Below are positions 23,707 to 32,915 of a stretch of 64,000 bases of DNA, piece after piece (the stretch's first letter is position 1; each line of letters begins with the position of its first letter). Source of the DNA: Rhodococcus sp. 1163 (GTDB lineage: Bacteria > Actinomycetota > Actinomycetes > Mycobacteriales > Mycobacteriaceae); contig NZ_MKKX01000017.1 of assembly GCF_002091985.1 (NCBI RefSeq), positions 124,001 to 188,000 of the forward strand, in the 5' to 3' direction. The notes under the pieces were generated by a model. It had not been told where the DNA came from and ran no database searches. It saw only the letters and a list, made by a program, of their open reading frames with translations. The translations under genes were made by a program, and so were the position numbers.

Positions 23707-24261
23707 TCAGCCGCCGTAGACCTTCGGGTGAAGAGTTCCGATGTACGGCAGATCGCGGTAGCGCTCGTTGTAATCGAGGCCGTATCCGACGACGAATTCG
23801 TTGGGAATGTCGAAACCCACGTTCGCGACCTCGATGTCCACCTTGATTGCATCGGGCTTGCGAAGCAGAGTCACCACCGCCAACGAGGCAGGGTTACGAG
23901 TGGCGAGGTTGCGCTTGAGCCAGGACAGCGTCAGACCCGAATCGATGATGTCCTCGACGATGAGTACGTGACGGCCGCTGATGTCGCGGTCGAGGTCCTT
24001 GAGAATCCGAACCACTCCGGAAGAGGACGTCGACGAGCCGTACGAGCTGACTGCCATGAACTCGAGTTGCGTCGGAATCGGGAGCGCGCGAGCAAAATCC
24101 GTCATGAACATGACAGCACCTTTGAGGACACCGACCAGGAGAAGATCACCTTCCGGCGCGCCCTGGGGATAGCGCTCGGCAATCTCGTTGGCAAGCTCGA
24201 TCGTACGAGTCTTGATCTGCTCCTCGGAGATGAGAATCGATTCGATATCGCCCTCGTACAC
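23707..24261 (-). CDS. hpt: Hypoxanthine phosphoribosyltransferase
   Basis: A 184-residue type I phosphoribosyltransferase converting hypoxanthine and guanine to IMP and GMP with PRPP. The PRPP loop [16 protein letters not shown] and the [19 protein letters not shown] segment are diagnostic. The GTG at 24261 was chosen as start because GGGA precedes it at good spacing; a TTG five codons upstream is less likely. It follows tilS with a 47-bp gap, the conserved actinobacterial pair. Confidence 0.95.
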   Translation of the reverse strand: MYEGDIESILISEEQIKTRTIELANEIAERYPQGAPEGDLLLVGVLKGAVMFMTDFARALPIPTQLEFMAVSSYGSSTSSSGVVRILKDLDRDISGRHVLIVEDIIDSGLTLSWLKRNLATRNPASLAVVTLLRKPDAIKVDIEVANVGFDIPNEFVVGYGLDYNERYRDLPYIGTLHPKVYGG

Positions 24262-24308
24262 GGCGCTTCCCTTCAATTGTTTCTCGTACCTTCACAACTG
24301 TTGCAGAT

Positions 24309-25307
24309 TCAAGCACCGCCGTTTCGCAGGCTCCACTCTTGCTCGAGCACCAGCCTGCCACGTCGACGCGCGACCACCAACCTGGCGTCGGACGCCCCTG
24401 AACGGACGGCAACCCCGCCCTGTCCACGCCAGTGTCCGACGAGATCGTCGATCAGCCGTAACTGCTTGTCCGACAGTGCCTTCACTCCACTGCGCAGCAA
24501 CCACAACCGCAATGCCCGACGACGCAGCGCAGCGGGGACCGACGTGAGGGTCGTCACGTCCACCTCGGGTTCGGCGAAGTTCTCCCGTACCAAGGTCTCG
24601 GCCATGGCGTCGAGAACCGTGAGGTCTTCACGAAGCTGCGTCGCCGTGCGAGCAAGAGCCGCTGCGACGCCACCGCCGAGCGCATCTTCGAGCAGCGGCA
24701 GAATCTCGTGCCGAAGCCGGACGCGAGTGAAATCGGTGTCGGTGTTGTGCGGATCCTCGAACGGCGTCAACCCCAACTCGGCGCACGCTTGCCGGGTAAC
24801 TGCTCGCCGAACCCCCAGCAGTGGTCGGCCCCACGGCTGATCCACCGGGGACATACCGGCGATCGATCGCGGCCCGGAGCCCCGCGAGAGTCCGAGCAGA
24901 ACGGTCTCCGCTTGATCGTCGAGAGTGTGCGCGAGAAGGACCGTGGCGTCGCCTCGGTGGCGGTCCAATGCCTCGTACCGCGCGCGACGAGCCGCGGCCT
25001 CCATTCCGCCCGAGCCACCGACGGTCACCGTCAGCACCGACGCGTCCACGCACCCCAGCTCCAGTGCCGTCGCTGCGGCAGCTTTCGCCACCGTGTCCGA
25101 CCCCTGCTGAAGCCCGTGGTCGACGACGAGCGCTCGGACGTCCGGGGCCTCCGCGGCCACCGCAGCGGTCAGCGCGAGCGAGTCGGCACCGCCGGACAGT
25201 GCGAGGACCACTGGGCCCGGGCTCGACGCGAGCCACCGACGAACTGCCTGGCGCAGCTCGAGGATCGCAGGCTTCTCCGGCAGCGCCACCGCGATACGCC
25301 GCGTCAT
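24309..25307 (-). CDS. tilS: tRNA(Ile)-lysidine synthetase
   Basis: A 332-residue N-type ATP pyrophosphatase that modifies C34 of tRNA-Ile(CAU) to lysidine using lysine and ATP. The P-loop SGGADSLALTAAV lies near residue 40, with HTLDDQAETVLLGLSRGSG further on. The start ATG at 25307 overlaps the upstream gene's stop by ATGA. The C-terminal domain is short, as in actinobacterial TilS. Confidence 0.94.
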   Translation of the reverse strand: MTRRIAVALPEKPAILELRQAVRRWLASSPGPVVLALSGGADSLALTAAVAAEAPDVRALVVDHGLQQGSDTVAKAAAATALELGCVDASVLTVTVGGSGGMEAAARRARYEALDRHRGDATVLLAHTLDDQAETVLLGLSRGSGPRSIAGMSPVDQPWGRPLLGVRRAVTRQACAELGLTPFEDPHNTDTDFTRVRLRHEILPLLEDALGGGVAAALARTATQLREDLTVLDAMAETLVRENFAEPEVDVTTLTSVPAALRRRALRLWLLRSGVKALSDKQLRLIDDLVGHWRGQGGVAVRSGASDARLVVARRRGRLVLEQEWSLRNGGA

Positions 25308-26371
25308 CGAAGTACGCGGGCGATCCACCGGTCGGGGTCCTCGATCTCGTCGAGCAGCGGCAACGTGGCGGCGTCGGTCCAGATGGTGTTGAACTGCTCC
25401 ATGCCGACCCTGCCGACGACGTGGTCGACGAACGCTTTGCCTCGCACGTACTGCGCCATCTTCGCGTCCATCCCGAGAAGGGCCCTGATGACGCGTTGGA
25501 GTGGGTTGGTCTTTCGTCGACGCCTGCTGTCGAACGCCTGGCGGATCTGCAGGACCGAGGGCACCACTGCCGGCCCGACCGCGTCCATGACGTGATCGGC
25601 GTGACCTTCGAGGAGCGTCCCGAGCACGAGGAGCCGATCGATCGCTTCCCGCTGGGCCGGGGCCTGCGTTGCGCGCAGCAGCCCCACGATGCCCGCGTCC
25701 TCGGCTTTGTCGGACTGCCTACGGTTCTTCAGCGCGCTCGTCAATCTCGTCGCGAACTCACCTATCGGTTCGTCGACACCACCGGACAACAGTGCGACGG
25801 AACTGCGCATGTACTCGCCCAACCACGGCGCCGAAGAGAACTGAACTCGATGCGTCACCTCGTGCAGGCAGACCCACAGCCGGAAGTCGCTCGGCGACAC
25901 TCGCAACGCCCGCTCGACGGCGACGACGTTCGGTGCGACGAGCAGAAGCGTCCCGTGCTCACCGGTGAACGGGTCGTACTGCCCGAGAATCGCGCTGGAC
26001 AGGAACGCGAGCATCGCACCTGCTTGCAGGCCCGCGGGTTTACCACCGAGCAGGCCGGACGGAGGTTCTGCCTCGGCGTCGCCGGTCAGGTGTTTCATCG
26101 ATGCCGATGCTGCGTCGATCCACCCTGCACGATCGACGACGAGGGCCTGAGGTACCGGAAGTCCGTCGGCGAGACCGGTCGTTTCACGTACCGGTCCTTC
26201 GGCGCGCACCGACGCCTCCGACAACTCGGCGACGACAGCTTCAGCGGTGTATCGGGAGATCGACGGTTCTTTCGGAGCGAATTTGGCACCGGTCTTCGCG
26301 GCCAGTGCCCAATCCACGGACCCGCTGAAGCCTGAGACATTGCCTTCGGTGTCCGCTGCGTCGTTCGTCAT
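25304..26371 (-). CDS. Zinc-dependent metalloprotease-family protein (DUF2342)
   Basis: A protein of about 355 residues of the actinobacterial family annotated as zinc-dependent metalloprotease or F420-biosynthesis-associated. HEVTHRVQF (HExxH) and a downstream EGHADHVMD supply likely metal ligands. There is no signal peptide, so a cytoplasmic location is likely. The start (MTNDAADT) overlaps the dacB stop by ATGA. Its place between dacB and tilS matches mycobacteria. Proteolytic activity has not been established for most members. Confidence 0.88.
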   Translation of the reverse strand: MTNDAADTEGNVSGFSGSVDWALAAKTGAKFAPKEPSISRYTAEAVVAELSEASVRAEGPVRETTGLADGLPVPQALVVDRAGWIDAASASMKHLTGDAEAEPPSGLLGGKPAGLQAGAMLAFLSSAILGQYDPFTGEHGTLLLVAPNVVAVERALRVSPSDFRLWVCLHEVTHRVQFSSAPWLGEYMRSSVALLSGGVDEPIGEFATRLTSALKNRRQSDKAEDAGIVGLLRATQAPAQREAIDRLLVLGTLLEGHADHVMDAVGPAVVPSVLQIRQAFDSRRRRKTNPLQRVIRALLGMDAKMAQYVRGKAFVDHVVGRVGMEQFNTIWTDAATLPLLDEIEDPDRWIARVLR

Positions 26372-27777
26372 CGGCAACCACACAGTCTGAGAGTAGCCGC
26401 CACCGCGTCGAGCGCCGGTCTGCTGACTTCGGGTGGGCGGTCGTTGGACATCAACGCGAACGTCAACGTCCGGCCGTCCATGTCCACGACGTACCCGGCG
26501 AGAGCACTTGCGGCCGACAAGGTGCCGGTCTTGGCCCTGACCCAGCCTGCTCCGACGCGTTCGGCGCTGGCATATCGATCCGACAGCGTTCCGGTGGACC
26601 CGGCAACGGGAAGGTAGTCGAGCATCGGGCGGAGTTCGGGTTTGCCCGATCCTGCGGCCGAAGTCAATATCCGATCGAGCAGTCTGGCCGGAATCACCCC
26701 GTCGACCGACAGTCCGCTCGAATCGTGCAGCTCGAGTCCGGACATGTCGTACCCGGCGGCGAACAATGTCTGCTCGATCGAGTCCACTGCACCGGTGAAA
26801 GAAGCTTGCGCATTGGTCTCGATGGCGATCTCGCGCCCGATGGCTTCTGCGAGGACGTTGTCCGAGCGGCCCATCATCTGACCGAGACGATCACGAAGAG
26901 GCGCAGATTGGACACTCGCCACCTGATCGGCACCGGGTGGCGCCGCACCGATGGATACCCGTGCCGGGTCGAGCCCCAGGCCCCGGGCCAGCGCGCGACC
27001 GGCATCGAGAGCCGGTTCGACGCTTCGGGGCGACTCGTCTTCCAGCGGATCCGATCTGCCGCCGTCGATCATGATCGGTTCGATCGGCGTGATGTAACCG
27101 GCCGCGATGTCAGGAGCAAACCATCCCTGTGCCATCGTCGGACCGCTGTAGATGGACGTGTCGACGACGATTCTGTCGACCGGCGTACCTGATTTGGATA
27201 TCTGCTCCACCAGATCGTCTATACGCGCCGAGCCTGAGTAGAAGCTTTCGCTGCCCAGGGGCCGAGCAGTGATCGTCGGATCGCCTGCGGCCACGATGAC
27301 GATCTCACCATCGGATTGTCCCTTCACCACACGGGTGGTGACGCGATGTTCCGGTGACAGCGCGAGCATTGCCGCCCCTGCCGTCAGCACCTTGGTCGTC
27401 GATGCGGGAGTCATCGGGGTGTCCGGACCCGAGGACCACAGCACCTCCCCGGTGACGGCGTCGGCAACCGATCCGGTGAATGCGCCGAGATCCGGCGATG
27501 CGACCACCGGCGCGAGCGCGGCAGCGATACCTGCGACGGAGGGTGCAGGTGAGATGTCCGATATCGGCGCGATGGTCGGTACGAGTGTTACCGGGTCCGG
27601 CTCGGGCGCGAGATGCACCTCGGCCTTCGTGTCGGATTCGCGCGGGACGATGGCCGCAAGTGCTGTTCCGCCCGCCGCAACGACCGACACCGCAACGAGA
27701 ATCAGAAGAATGCGGGTTCTCCGTCGCCGCCTTCCAGCGGTGGGACCGAGATTTCGCTTGGTCAACCTGGCCAACAT
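26368..27777 (-). CDS. dacB: D-alanyl-D-alanine carboxypeptidase (PBP4 family)
   Basis: An exported penicillin-binding protein of about 469 residues that trims peptidoglycan pentapeptides outside the membrane. A basic N-terminus and one signal/anchor helix (about residues 22-42) are followed by the S13 peptidase core. The SxxK motif lies in TPASTTKVLTAG, SxN in GRSDNVLAEAIG and KTG in RAKTGTLSAASALAGY. The ATG at 27777 is used; the frame stays open upstream, but that part does not look like protein. It is divergent from ppa across a 132-bp promoter region. Confidence 0.92.
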   Translation of the reverse strand: MLARLTKRNLGPTAGRRRRRTRILLILVAVSVVAAGGTALAAIVPRESDTKAEVHLAPEPDPVTLVPTIAPISDISPAPSVAGIAAALAPVVASPDLGAFTGSVADAVTGEVLWSSGPDTPMTPASTTKVLTAGAAMLALSPEHRVTTRVVKGQSDGEIVIVAAGDPTITARPLGSESFYSGSARIDDLVEQISKSGTPVDRIVVDTSIYSGPTMAQGWFAPDIAAGYITPIEPIMIDGGRSDPLEDESPRSVEPALDAGRALARGLGLDPARVSIGAAPPGADQVASVQSAPLRDRLGQMMGRSDNVLAEAIGREIAIETNAQASFTGAVDSIEQTLFAAGYDMSGLELHDSSGLSVDGVIPARLLDRILTSAAGSGKPELRPMLDYLPVAGSTGTLSDRYASAERVGAGWVRAKTGTLSAASALAGYVVDMDGRTLTFALMSNDRPPEVSRPALDAVAATLRLCGCR

Positions 27778-27909
27778 TCCTCCATCGGTGTCTTCTTCTT
27801 CCCGTTGCCAGTTTCTCCAACAGTATCCTCGGGTCCGGTACGCTGACCCCGCCACCATCGTGCGTCACTCGAGACGCAAGACGAGAACAAAGAAGAGCGA
27901 GGGCAGCGC

Positions 27910-28401
27910 GTGTCGTTCGACGTCACCATCGAGATCCCCAAGGGTCAGCGAAACAAGTACGAAATCGACCATGTTTCCGGTCGAGTTCGCCTCGACCGCT
28001 ACCTGTACACGGCGATGGGTTACCCGGCCGACTACGGCTTCATCGAGAACACCCTCGGTGAGGACGGCGATCCGCTCGATGCTTTCGTTCTTCTCCCGGA
28101 ATCCGTTTTCCCCGGAGTCATCGTCGAGGCCCGCCCAGTGGCAATGTTCAAGATGGTGGACGAGGCCGGCGGTGACGACAAGGTTCTGTGCGTGCCTGCA
28201 GGCGACTCACGCTGGGACCACATCCAGGATCTCAGCGATGTCTCGACGTTCGAATTGGACGCGATCAAGCACTTCTTCGTCCACTACAAGGACCTCGAGC
28301 CCAACAAGCACGTCACGGCCGCGGACTGGGTAGGCCGGGCCGAAGCAGAAGCCGAAATCGCTGCATCGTTCAAGCGTTTGGCAGACAATCCAGAGCACTG
28401 A
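27910..28401 (+). CDS. ppa: Inorganic pyrophosphatase
   Basis: A 163-residue family I soluble pyrophosphatase that hydrolyses PPi and so drives biosynthetic reactions forward. [20 protein letters not shown] and the metal-binding aspartate cluster are intact. The start is GTG ([11 protein letters not shown]). It is divergent from dacB and followed by a clear terminator hairpin. Confidence 0.97.
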   Translation: MSFDVTIEIPKGQRNKYEIDHVSGRVRLDRYLYTAMGYPADYGFIENTLGEDGDPLDAFVLLPESVFPGVIVEARPVAMFKMVDEAGGDDKVLCVPAGDSRWDHIQDLSDVSTFELDAIKHFFVHYKDLEPNKHVTAADWVGRAEAEAEIAASFKRLADNPEH

Positions 28402-28442
28402 CAACTTTTAGGCACCGGCAGTTCCGTACTTGGATGTTTCCG

Positions 28443-28470
28443 GCAGGGGAAGTGTTCACCCTTCCCCTGC
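28443..28470 (+). terminator. Terminator after ppa
   Basis: Perfect 10-bp arms GCAGGGGAAG and CTTCCCCTGC enclose an 8-base loop, 42 bp after the ppa stop and 50 bp before the next start. A long U tract is absent. Confidence 0.75.
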
Positions 28471-28519
28471 GGGTATGCAACACAGCTTGGTTCTTTTCGA
28501 CGCACTAGTGGGGAGATTT

Positions 28520-28993
28520 ATGAGCGAAAGCAATTCCGTCGATTCGTCCGCAGGAGATACGGGCGAGCGTCGTAAGAACAGGCAAGCTAGCTTCGTCTCC
28601 GATGCAGGACAATTTCCAGAGCTGCCGGTGACGGTCGTTCTCGACCGCATCCCCGTGCCGATTCTCGCCGTCGATCCCAGTGGCGCAATCGTGTTCGCGA
28701 ACGAAGCCTTCGACGAACTTTTCGGCACCGAGGAATCGGCTCGTGCGGACTTTCATTTGCACGACATCTTTCCCGATCAGGCTCCCGAGGGTGTCAACGT
28801 CGCCGAGATGTTCTTGACGACGGTTGCCACGCGAGCCGATTCGCTGTGGCGCATGACCGACAAGACCGGCGATGTGGTGCAGGTTCGGGCCAGCAAGTCG
28901 ATTCTTCGTCGAGCCGAGGACACGGTCGTACTCGTCGCGCTGGAGGACTTCACCGATCAGCTCTGGAACGACCCCAAAAGCGCGCTGCGCTGA
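28520..28993 (+). CDS. Small PAS-domain protein
   Basis: A 157-residue protein starting at ATG 28520 with GGGGAGA just upstream. After a polar N-terminus a single PAS domain spans about residues 40-150 (VLDRIPVPILAVDPSGAIV, then ANEAFDELFGTEESARADF). No kinase, GGDEF or DNA-binding output domain is attached. It could be a stand-alone sensor or ligand-binding partner; the signal is unknown. A terminator separates it from ppa, so it is probably transcribed on its own. Confidence 0.75.
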   Translation: MSESNSVDSSAGDTGERRKNRQASFVSDAGQFPELPVTVVLDRIPVPILAVDPSGAIVFANEAFDELFGTEESARADFHLHDIFPDQAPEGVNVAEMFLTTVATRADSLWRMTDKTGDVVQVRASKSILRRAEDTVVLVALEDFTDQLWNDPKSALR

Positions 28994-29060
28994 CGCCGGG
29001 TCGTCATGCCTCGCTCTGGGAAGCCGGAGAAGGAGACATGACCGACCTGGGGTTCTGCCG

Positions 29061-29513
29061 TCACGAGCCTTTGGACGTATCCACTCTGGATCGCTCGTAG
29101 TCGGTCAGGAATCTGTCCAGCAGTTCGACCAATGACGCGCGGTCCTCGTTCGACCAGTCTTCGATGATCTTGCCGATGTGCGCGTTCCGACGCAGCTGAA
29201 TTCGATGGACTACCTGCTTGCCCGACTCTGTGACGGCGAGGGCGAACGCCCTGCCATCGCTCTCGTCGCGAACACGTTCGACGTGCCCACGGTCGACGAG
29301 CTGGGCGACCTGCCTGCTCACCGTCGACGGGTCCGAGTTGACCAGTGCCGCCAGCTCACTCGACCTCATGGGGCCGTCGCGAAGCAGTCGAAACAAGCAC
29401 ACGAATGCTGCTCCGTCGACGCCACCGGACTCTTCGGTCAGCTGCGCAATATTGCGGTCCCGTGCGCGCTGCAGACGCACCAGCTGGGTACCGATTTCTT
29501 CGGCGTACTCCAC
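29061..29513 (-). CDS. MarR-family transcriptional regulator
   Basis: A 150-residue winged-helix regulator with the MarR layout: recognition region MRSSELAALVNSDPSTVSRQVAQLVDRG and wing RVRDESDGRAFALAVTESGK. It is encoded 6 bases downstream of a crotonase gene in the same direction, so it may be co-transcribed with, and control, that gene in response to a fatty or aromatic acyl compound. No ligand is known. Confidence 0.88.
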   Translation of the reverse strand: MEYAEEIGTQLVRLQRARDRNIAQLTEESGGVDGAAFVCLFRLLRDGPMRSSELAALVNSDPSTVSRQVAQLVDRGHVERVRDESDGRAFALAVTESGKQVVHRIQLRRNAHIGKIIEDWSNEDRASLVELLDRFLTDYERSRVDTSKGS

Positions 29514-29519
29514 GGTGGG

Positions 29520-30347
29520 TCAGCTTCCGGAGAACTCTGCCGGGCGCTTCTCGAACACTGCGGTGATCGCCTCGGTCAGATCGTTCGAGGCTAGGAAAGC
29601 CGCGTTCCAGGCAGCTACGAATCGCAGACTGGCATCGACGTCGGCTGCACGCGAGTTGTCCAGGACCTCCTTGACGCCTTGCACCACCAGAGGCGGATTG
29701 GCGGCAATCTCTGCTGCTGTGGCCCGAGCACCGGCGATCAGCGCGTCGTGGTCCTCGAACACGTCGTTGACCAGTCCGATCTTCTCGGCGCGAGCGGCGT
29801 CGATGTCTTTGCCCGTCAATGCGAGTTCGCGAAGGTGACCGTCGCCGATGATCGCGGGCAGTCGCGCGAGCGAACCCATGTCGGCGACGATGGCGACCCG
29901 TACTTCACGAACACTGAACTTGGCGTCGGCGCTGGCGTACCTGATGTCGGCGGCACTGATGAGATCGAGTCCGCCGCCGATGCACCAGCCGTGCACGGCT
30001 GCAACGACGGGCTTGCGGCAGTCGGCAACGGCGTTGGTGGCCAACTGCATCCGCTTGATCGTGTTGTGGAATGCGGTGCGCGGACCGGCGAGGGCCTTGT
30101 CGGCCATCAGCGGCGCGAACTCCCCTGCCATCGCTGCCAGGTCGAGACCGAAAGTGAAGTGTTTGCCCGAACCGACGAGGAGTATTGCGCGTACGTCGGG
30201 ATCAGCGTCGAGCTGCGCGAAAACCAGTGGACATTCGTTCCAGAAGTCCGGGCCCATCGCATTACCCTTGCCAGGACCGATCAGGGTAACTACCGCCACA
30301 TGGTCGGCGATTTCGACGGAAAATGCGTTCCAGATTTGTTCCTTCAT
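29520..30347 (-). CDS. Crotonase, dienoyl-CoA isomerase-like
   Basis: A 275-residue enoyl-CoA hydratase/isomerase-superfamily enzyme. Oxyanion-hole segments are HFTFGLDLAAM (about residue 60) and AAVHGWCIGGGLDLISAADIRY (about 120). The segment FSVREVRVAIVADMGSLARLPAIIG aligns by eye better with the eukaryotic delta3,5-delta2,4-dienoyl-CoA isomerase (ECH1) than with ordinary hydratases, including the aspartate-glycine pair. It probably isomerises double bonds of unsaturated acyl-CoAs during beta-oxidation. It forms a two-gene unit with the MarR gene. Confidence 0.85.
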   Translation of the reverse strand: MKEQIWNAFSVEIADHVAVVTLIGPGKGNAMGPDFWNECPLVFAQLDADPDVRAILLVGSGKHFTFGLDLAAMAGEFAPLMADKALAGPRTAFHNTIKRMQLATNAVADCRKPVVAAVHGWCIGGGLDLISAADIRYASADAKFSVREVRVAIVADMGSLARLPAIIGDGHLRELALTGKDIDAARAEKIGLVNDVFEDHDALIAGARATAAEIAANPPLVVQGVKEVLDNSRAADVDASLRFVAAWNAAFLASNDLTEAITAVFEKRPAEFSGS

Positions 30348-30382
30348 GCCGCTGAGCCTAGCGGGCCGCCCGTTCTCACCTA

Positions 30383-30604
30383 CTAGTAGAGACCGAAGAT
30401 TCGACCGATCAGCCCAGCTGCGACGATGATCACCACCAGCCCGATAAGCCCGAGAAACACGATCGGCAATGCCAACCCTCGTTGCGGCGGTTCGTGCTGC
30501 GGACCACCGACGCTAGTTTCTGCCGGTGGCGTATCTCCGGGCTGAACACCGCCGCCTGGTTCCAATCCTGCGGTTTCGTTCGGGTCGGGGTTCTGAGCAC
30601 TCAT
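30383..30604 (-). CDS. Small membrane protein (DUF6480-like)
   Basis: A 73-residue protein starting at ATG 30604 (MSAQNPDPNETAG). A Pro/Glu/Gly-rich N-terminal half, with GLEPGGGVQPGDTPPAE, is followed by one TM helix (about residues 48-70) ending in GRIFGLY. This matches a small actinobacterial family, DUF6480, as I recall it. The function is unknown. It follows the TetR gene in the same direction after 29 bases. Confidence 0.7.
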   Translation of the reverse strand: MSAQNPDPNETAGLEPGGGVQPGDTPPAETSVGGPQHEPPQRGLALPIVFLGLIGLVVIIVAAGLIGRIFGLY

Positions 30605-30633
30605 GTGGGGTCGGGTACCCGATGAGATCCGCT

Positions 30634-31284
30634 TCAATCTTGCTCGGTCGCCCGGGCGATTGCGCCAGCGAAGAGTTCGGTGATCGCTGCACCGATGGCT
30701 CGTTCGTCGATCTCGTCCGGATCGACGGAATGCTCGACGGACAGGCCGGAGATCAGCGCCAGCAGTGACGTCGCTACTTCTCGCGCATCGAGAGTGGCCG
30801 CCACGCCCCACGCCTCGGCCCTGGCGGAGATCAGGGTGGCAAGTTCTTCCCGAAGTACTCGACGCTCACGTCGGTAGCTTTCCGCCAACTTTGGTTCTCG
30901 ACCAGCATGGATGCCGAACTCGGTCACCAGCAGTGGCCACCGGGGCTCGGCGACGATCCACGACGCGATGGCGCTGCCGCCTGCTCCGGCAGCATCGTCG
31001 GGGCCGAGGTCGGACACGTCGTCGATGACTCGTGCGGCGAGTTCCATCGAGCGGCGCGAGAGCAGCTCGGCGAACAGTGCCTGCTTGGACTCGAAATTGG
31101 AGTAGACGGCGCCCTTGGTGAAGCCTGCGCGTCTGGCGATGTCCTGGAGTTTGGCCGCAGCGAATCCGTGTTCGGTGAACTCGTCGGCTGCCGCGTCGAG
31201 CAGCCGTTCACGCACGTTCTCGCGCCCGGGCCGGCCCGACGCGATCTGTGTCGACAACCACTCTTCTTGACCGTCTACCGTCAC
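30634..31284 (-). CDS. TetR-family transcriptional regulator
   Basis: A 216-residue regulator starting at GTG 31284 (VTVDGQEEW). The N-terminal DNA-binding domain, AAADEFTEHGFAAAKLQDIA followed by FTKGAVYSNFESKQALFAEL, is a textbook TetR helix-turn-helix. The all-helical C-terminal ligand domain spans about residues 80-215. Palindromic operators overlap its start and face the divergent membrane-protein gene, which it probably represses. Confidence 0.9.
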   Translation of the reverse strand: MTVDGQEEWLSTQIASGRPGRENVRERLLDAAADEFTEHGFAAAKLQDIARRAGFTKGAVYSNFESKQALFAELLSRRSMELAARVIDDVSDLGPDDAAGAGGSAIASWIVAEPRWPLLVTEFGIHAGREPKLAESYRRERRVLREELATLISARAEAWGVAATLDAREVATSLLALISGLSVEHSVDPDEIDERAIGAAITELFAGAIARATEQD

Positions 31285-31315
31285 GATACCTAGAGTATTC
31301 AATACCTTAGGTATT
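31285..31315. promoter_or_regulatory. Tandem TetR-type operators
   Basis: AATACCTTAGGTATT (31301-31315) is a perfect 15-base palindrome with a single central base. Immediately beside it, GATACCTAGAGTATT (31285-31299) is an imperfect second copy 16 bp away. TTGACA (31313-31318), a candidate -35 for the rightward gene, overlaps the second palindrome. Binding by the adjacent TetR protein would block both divergent genes. Confidence 0.7.
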
Positions 31316-31346
31316 GACAATCCATTCGACAGGAAAGTTCACATCC

Positions 31347-32339
31347 ATGCGCAAGGTTGTCTGGTTAGCGGCCGGAGTGCTGATACTCCAACTCGGCTTC
31401 ATCCTCAGTTACGTAGCTGCTTTCCATCAGCCGACCCCGCGCGAGATTCCGATCGTGGTCGTTGCCGCGCGAGGGCTCCCTGCCGGCCTGGACGTCGATA
31501 CGGCCGACAAGCTCAACGCCATCGAAGGCACTCCCCTCGATGCCCGCACCGCTGCCAGCACGGGCGATGCGCGTGCGCTGATCCGGAACCGAGAGGTGCT
31601 CGGCGCTTACGTTCTGAGCCCGACGGGCACGGACACACTCATCACCGCCAGCGCCGCAGGCAGCTCCATTGCCACCTCGCTCGACGCGATCTTCACCAAG
31701 ATCGACAAGAGTCAGAACCGCACCTTCGTCGTTCGCGACGATATTCCCGTGGGCATCCACGACAACCGAGGATTGTCCGGCTTCTACCTCTCCGTCGGTT
31801 GGGTCGTCGGCGGGTATCTGCTCGCCGCGGCAATCGGACTCCTCATCGGCGCACCGAAGTCGCTACGCGGAGCGTCGACTCAGCTCGGGGTACTCGTCGG
31901 CTATTCGATCCTGTCCGGAATCCTCGGTGCGTTCATCACCACGCATGTTCTCGGCACGTTCGCCGGCCACTGGTTCCCTCTGTCGGTACTGGGAACAGCG
32001 GTGGTCCTGGCAACGGCACTGTTCACGCTCGGGCTACGCGCTGCGGTCGGCGTTGCCGCTGTTCCGATCGCGATCGTCGTGTTCGTCATTCTCGGAAACC
32101 CCAGCGCCGGAGGGGCATTCGGTCCGAACGTGCTTCCGGAGTTCTATTCTGCCGTCGGTCGCTGGATCACCCCGGGAGTCGGCACCGAAGGCGTTCGGAG
32201 CATCGTCTACTTCGCCGGCAACGGCGTCGGGCAGCCCGCGCTGGCACTCGTCCTCTATACGGTGGTCGGTCTCGCCCTGTTCTTCGGCTTCACCTACCGC
32301 ACACAACAGAAACCGGCGAACCTCCCCGTCGACGCCTAG
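31347..32339 (+). CDS. YhgE/Pip-like (DUF3533) membrane transporter
   Basis: A 330-residue protein with the ABC-2-like layout of YhgE/Pip and DUF3533 proteins. One N-terminal TM helix (residues 4-24) precedes an extracytoplasmic domain of about 120 residues (25-150), followed by five or six TM helices (155-325). Such proteins are linked to export or tolerance of hydrophobic compounds. The start ATG at 31347 follows AGGAAAG. It is divergent from the TetR gene, with shared operators, so inducible efflux is the likely role. Confidence 0.75.
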   Translation: MRKVVWLAAGVLILQLGFILSYVAAFHQPTPREIPIVVVAARGLPAGLDVDTADKLNAIEGTPLDARTAASTGDARALIRNREVLGAYVLSPTGTDTLITASAAGSSIATSLDAIFTKIDKSQNRTFVVRDDIPVGIHDNRGLSGFYLSVGWVVGGYLLAAAIGLLIGAPKSLRGASTQLGVLVGYSILSGILGAFITTHVLGTFAGHWFPLSVLGTAVVLATALFTLGLRAAVGVAAVPIAIVVFVILGNPSAGGAFGPNVLPEFYSAVGRWITPGVGTEGVRSIVYFAGNGVGQPALALVLYTVVGLALFFGFTYRTQQKPANLPVDA

Positions 32340-32378
32340 TACGAGGCACGGACTGCCGATTGGCAATACGCTTGCCCT

Positions 32379-32852
32379 ATGCCCCGGCTTCTTCACCCGA
32401 ACGCAGCCCACGTCGCGGACGTCCTGATCTCGCGTGGACATCACGGGGTGGTCGTCACCGCGCCCGTGCCGACAGTGACCGCCGACGCCGCCGCCGAATC
32501 TCTCGGCGTCGACGTCGGCGCGATCGTGAAGTCCCTGGTGTTTCTGCTCGACGACGACCCAGTGTTACTGCTCGTCTCCGGTGCGCACCGGGTGAACCTC
32601 GATCGGACAGGCCGGAGACTGGAGGGGAGGTTGTCGCAAGCTCCACTCGAGCTGGTCAAGCACTGCACCGGTCAACCGATCGGAGGCATCGCACCGGTGG
32701 GTCACCCGACGAATCTGCCCACATACGTCGACGAGCAGTTGGCCGAGTATCCCGAATTGTGGTCTGCTGCAGGGCATCCGAACACGATCTTTCGGACGAC
32801 CTATTCGGAACTGCTGCGCATCACCGCCGGACTTGCCCTGTCCATGACATGA
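32379..32852 (+). CDS. YbaK/EbsC-type aminoacyl-tRNA deacylase
   Basis: A 157-residue YbaK-family protein. These hydrolyse mischarged aminoacyl-tRNAs in trans. VKSLVFLLDDDPVLLLVSGAH holds the conserved lysine near residue 50, and CTGQPIGGIAPVGHP is the glycine-rich substrate loop. The segment YPELWSAAGHPNTIFRTTYS near the end is family-typical. It is not fused to a synthetase and lies 39 bp after the membrane transporter gene. Confidence 0.9.
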   Translation: MPRLLHPNAAHVADVLISRGHHGVVVTAPVPTVTADAAAESLGVDVGAIVKSLVFLLDDDPVLLLVSGAHRVNLDRTGRRLEGRLSQAPLELVKHCTGQPIGGIAPVGHPTNLPTYVDEQLAEYPELWSAAGHPNTIFRTTYSELLRITAGLALSMT

Positions 32853-32915
32853 CATGACAGCAGAGGCTGCGGGAACCTGAGGACAGATGCGGCCCGCTCG
32901 TAGTAGTAGTGCGAG

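Noticed and set aside
32853-32915. GTAGTAGTAG-like short repeat as a regulatory element
   Set aside because: Too short, and similar CTA/TAG runs occur by chance around several stop codons here.
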